Below are positions 62,820 through 64,000 of a DNA stretch of 64,000 nt, one piece after another. The notes under the pieces are model-generated. The model ran no database searches, was not told the origin of the DNA, and saw only the letters and a program-made list of their open reading frames with translations. The stretch lies in NCBI RefSeq assembly GCF_028553745.1, contig NZ_CP067131.1, forward strand, positions 385,298 to 449,297, read 5' to 3'. This DNA comes from Paracoccus seriniphilus. Lineage in GTDB: Bacteria > Pseudomonadota > Alphaproteobacteria > Rhodobacterales > Rhodobacteraceae. Made by a program: the position numbers and the translations under genes. Each line of letters opens with the position of its first letter. Position 1 is the first letter of the stretch.

Positions 62820-63500
62820 CTAAAGCGTCTTGCACTGGATCCGGACCGCTGAAACCGAACCGTCGAGACGTCGCAACGTCATCTGCAGACGTTTCAGAAG
62901 ATGAGTCCGAACATAGGTTGCGTGAAACTTGCTGGGTGCAAGCAGGGTCTGACATCCATCTTCCAGTCCGCCATCGGCCAGTCCCGCGATCCAGGCATCG
63001 AAAAGGGCCGGGTCTTCCCCGGCCAGATATTCGCAGGCGGCACCCCACAGCCCGTCAGCGGAAATCTGCTCGGGACGGCGAAATGGCACGACCTTGGTGT
63101 CGGCGGGCGCGACGGGACCGTCAAGCCGGGCGATGAAATCATCCCCGATATTCGGCCAGGCAGGTCGGGTATCCAGCATGATCCGTTCAATATCCAGACC
63201 ATACATGGTCACCCTGCCCCGCACACCTGCGCGTTTGACCTCGATCCAGCCCAGACCGCGAAGCCGCGCCATGTCGCGTTTCACCGTGCGCTCATCGACG
63301 GACCAGAGACGGGCAATTTCCTTCTGCCCCATGACCAACTCGTTGCGTTGCCAGTTGTAGCGTGTGGTGATCAAGGCCATCAGCCGCAGAATCAGGCGTT
63401 GTCTGTTCTGGTCGCCAGCAAGCGCATATGCCATCATCGCTGACAGCAGGTCATATTTCTTTGATGCGGCCTCACGGCCGACAGGTCGGATCACCTGCAT
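62820..63500 (-). CDS. Plasmid replication initiator, DnaA-like type
   Basis: A 226-residue protein. ATG 63500 has an AGGAG site. The N-terminal part has winged-helix character (MALITTRYNWQRNELVMGQK, then EIARLWSVDERTVKRDMARL). The C-terminal LWGAACEYLAGEDPALFDAW with LLAPSKFHATYVRTHLLKRL resembles the N-terminal domain of DnaA (W-x-L ... F-x-W ... L-x-A-P-x-x-F). This composition marks the DnaA-like replicases of Rhodobacterales plasmids. It shows that the window belongs to an extrachromosomal replicon or carries a captured one. parAB is not in the window. Confidence 0.88.
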   Translation of the reverse strand: MQVIRPVGREAASKKYDLLSAMMAYALAGDQNRQRLILRLMALITTRYNWQRNELVMGQKEIARLWSVDERTVKRDMARLRGLGWIEVKRAGVRGRVTMYGLDIERIMLDTRPAWPNIGDDFIARLDGPVAPADTKVVPFRRPEQISADGLWGAACEYLAGEDPALFDAWIAGLADGGLEDGCQTLLAPSKFHATYVRTHLLKRLQMTLRRLDGSVSAVRIQCKTL

Positions 63501-64000
63501 GACTGCTCCTGCTGACCGGTGGCCCGGCCCTCTGCCCCTGGGTCGCTTGTGCAACCTTATTGTCCGGGTGTTCGAAGGGACTTGATCCTGCCCCTTATGC
63601 CCTTTCCGAGGCATTCACCCAAACGCTTTTCGCTTCCTGTCCCGCATTAGCGTCCTAACGGGCGATTCTGTCAAGGGCTTTCGGCTGAATGTGACACTCA
63701 TGGCCGATTTCAAAGAAAGAAAAGGGTATCATTGGTATAGGGGGACATCCAATCTGTCACCTTATTGCCCAGAGATGTCCCCTAATCGGCGATCAAGCCG
63801 CCCGAAATGTCCCCGAATCCGTTGTGCCCGATGTGGATCTGGCGTGTTTTCTGCCGACCGGCCATTTTTCCAGTAATTGCTGGACTTTGGCGGCCAGGGA
63901 ACGTGGAATGAAAACCATTAAAAACTGCTTTTGCCAAAAGCGCAAATTCGGCGTAAAAGCAAAGAGAGCAATAATCAACGTCCTTGAATGCAGGCATGCC
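63501..64000. other. Gene-free right edge with repeats, candidate replication origin
   Basis: No convincing gene is present in these 500 bases. Upstream of the replication gene are two direct copies of ATGTCCCC (63775-63782 and 63807-63814), 32 bases apart, each followed by a base and AATC, and one inverted copy (GGGGACAT, 63741-63748). A small hairpin with CCCG/CGGG ends lies near 63642-63663. The base composition turns AT-rich after 63900. Repeats beside the initiator gene suit an origin, but the copy number is low. Confidence 0.45.

Noticed and set aside
63740..63814. CRISPR-like repeat array
   Set aside because: There are only two direct copies and one inverted copy of an 8-base core, with no uniform spacers and no cas genes.
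63793..63978. Short minus-strand frame of 61 codons at the right edge
   Set aside because: No ribosome-binding site, no recognisable motif, and it overlaps the repeat-bearing region; too weak to call a gene.

Overview
The window looks like the end of a large plasmid or chromid from a Rhodobacterales alphaproteobacterium, most like Paracoccus. It is GC-rich throughout, tightly packed with start/stop-overlapping operons, and dominated by ABC, TRAP and tripartite tricarboxylate (TTT) importers. A replication initiator of the DnaA-like type known from Rhodobacterales plasmids lies at 62820-63500, with a repeat-bearing possible origin beside it. No rRNA, tRNA, CRISPR array or intact insertion sequence was seen.

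Layout, left to right. (1) 1-1545: end of a fructose-1,6-bisphosphatase gene and a class II aldolase. (2) 1564-12543: a deoxy-sugar locus, probably 2-deoxyribose: DeoR regulator, ribose-type ABC importer, DUF4432 mutarotase-like protein, PfkB sugar kinase, DeoC aldolase and a two-domain ALDH16-type aldehyde dehydrogenase. (3) 12531-21107 (minus strand plus a divergent LacI regulator): ABC importer, GH63 hydrolase, D-mannose/D-lyxose isomerase-family protein and glycerate 2-kinase. These three enzymes fit the two products of mannosylglycerate hydrolysis. (4) 21227-22216: plasmid-type DUF1612 protein. (5) 22217-34519: a galactoside locus with ABC importer, GH36 alpha-galactosidase, GH42 beta-galactosidase and De Ley-Doudoroff enzymes, under an IclR regulator. 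(6) 34578-42559: a small membrane protein, two LacI regulators, and a TRAP importer followed by a sugar-acid dehydratase that may supply the galactonate dehydratase step missing from (5).

(7) 42694-51161: a MerR metal sensor, a YeiH-type exporter with its LysR regulator, an inositol-dehydrogenase-like gene, and two divergent metal P-type ATPases (copper and zinc/cadmium/lead) with distinct MerR-type promoters. (8) 51227-59458: a succinate-dehydrogenase-like membrane complex with a two-subunit class I hydratase, divergent from a TctCBA importer. This looks like an oxidise-then-hydrate route for a dicarboxylate. (9) 59459-64000: a transposase remnant, a CDP-alcohol phosphatidyltransferase overlapping a VTT-membrane-domain/FAD-disulfide-reductase fusion, the replication gene and the candidate origin.

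The common theme is scavenging of osmolyte, galactoside, deoxy-sugar and carboxylate carbon, delivered as glyceraldehyde-3-phosphate, pyruvate, phosphoglycerate or C4 acids. The fbp-aldolase pair at the left edge would allow gluconeogenesis from these triose products. All five binding-protein genes are followed by a stem-loop before the membrane subunits, which suggests a shared way of making more binding protein than permease.
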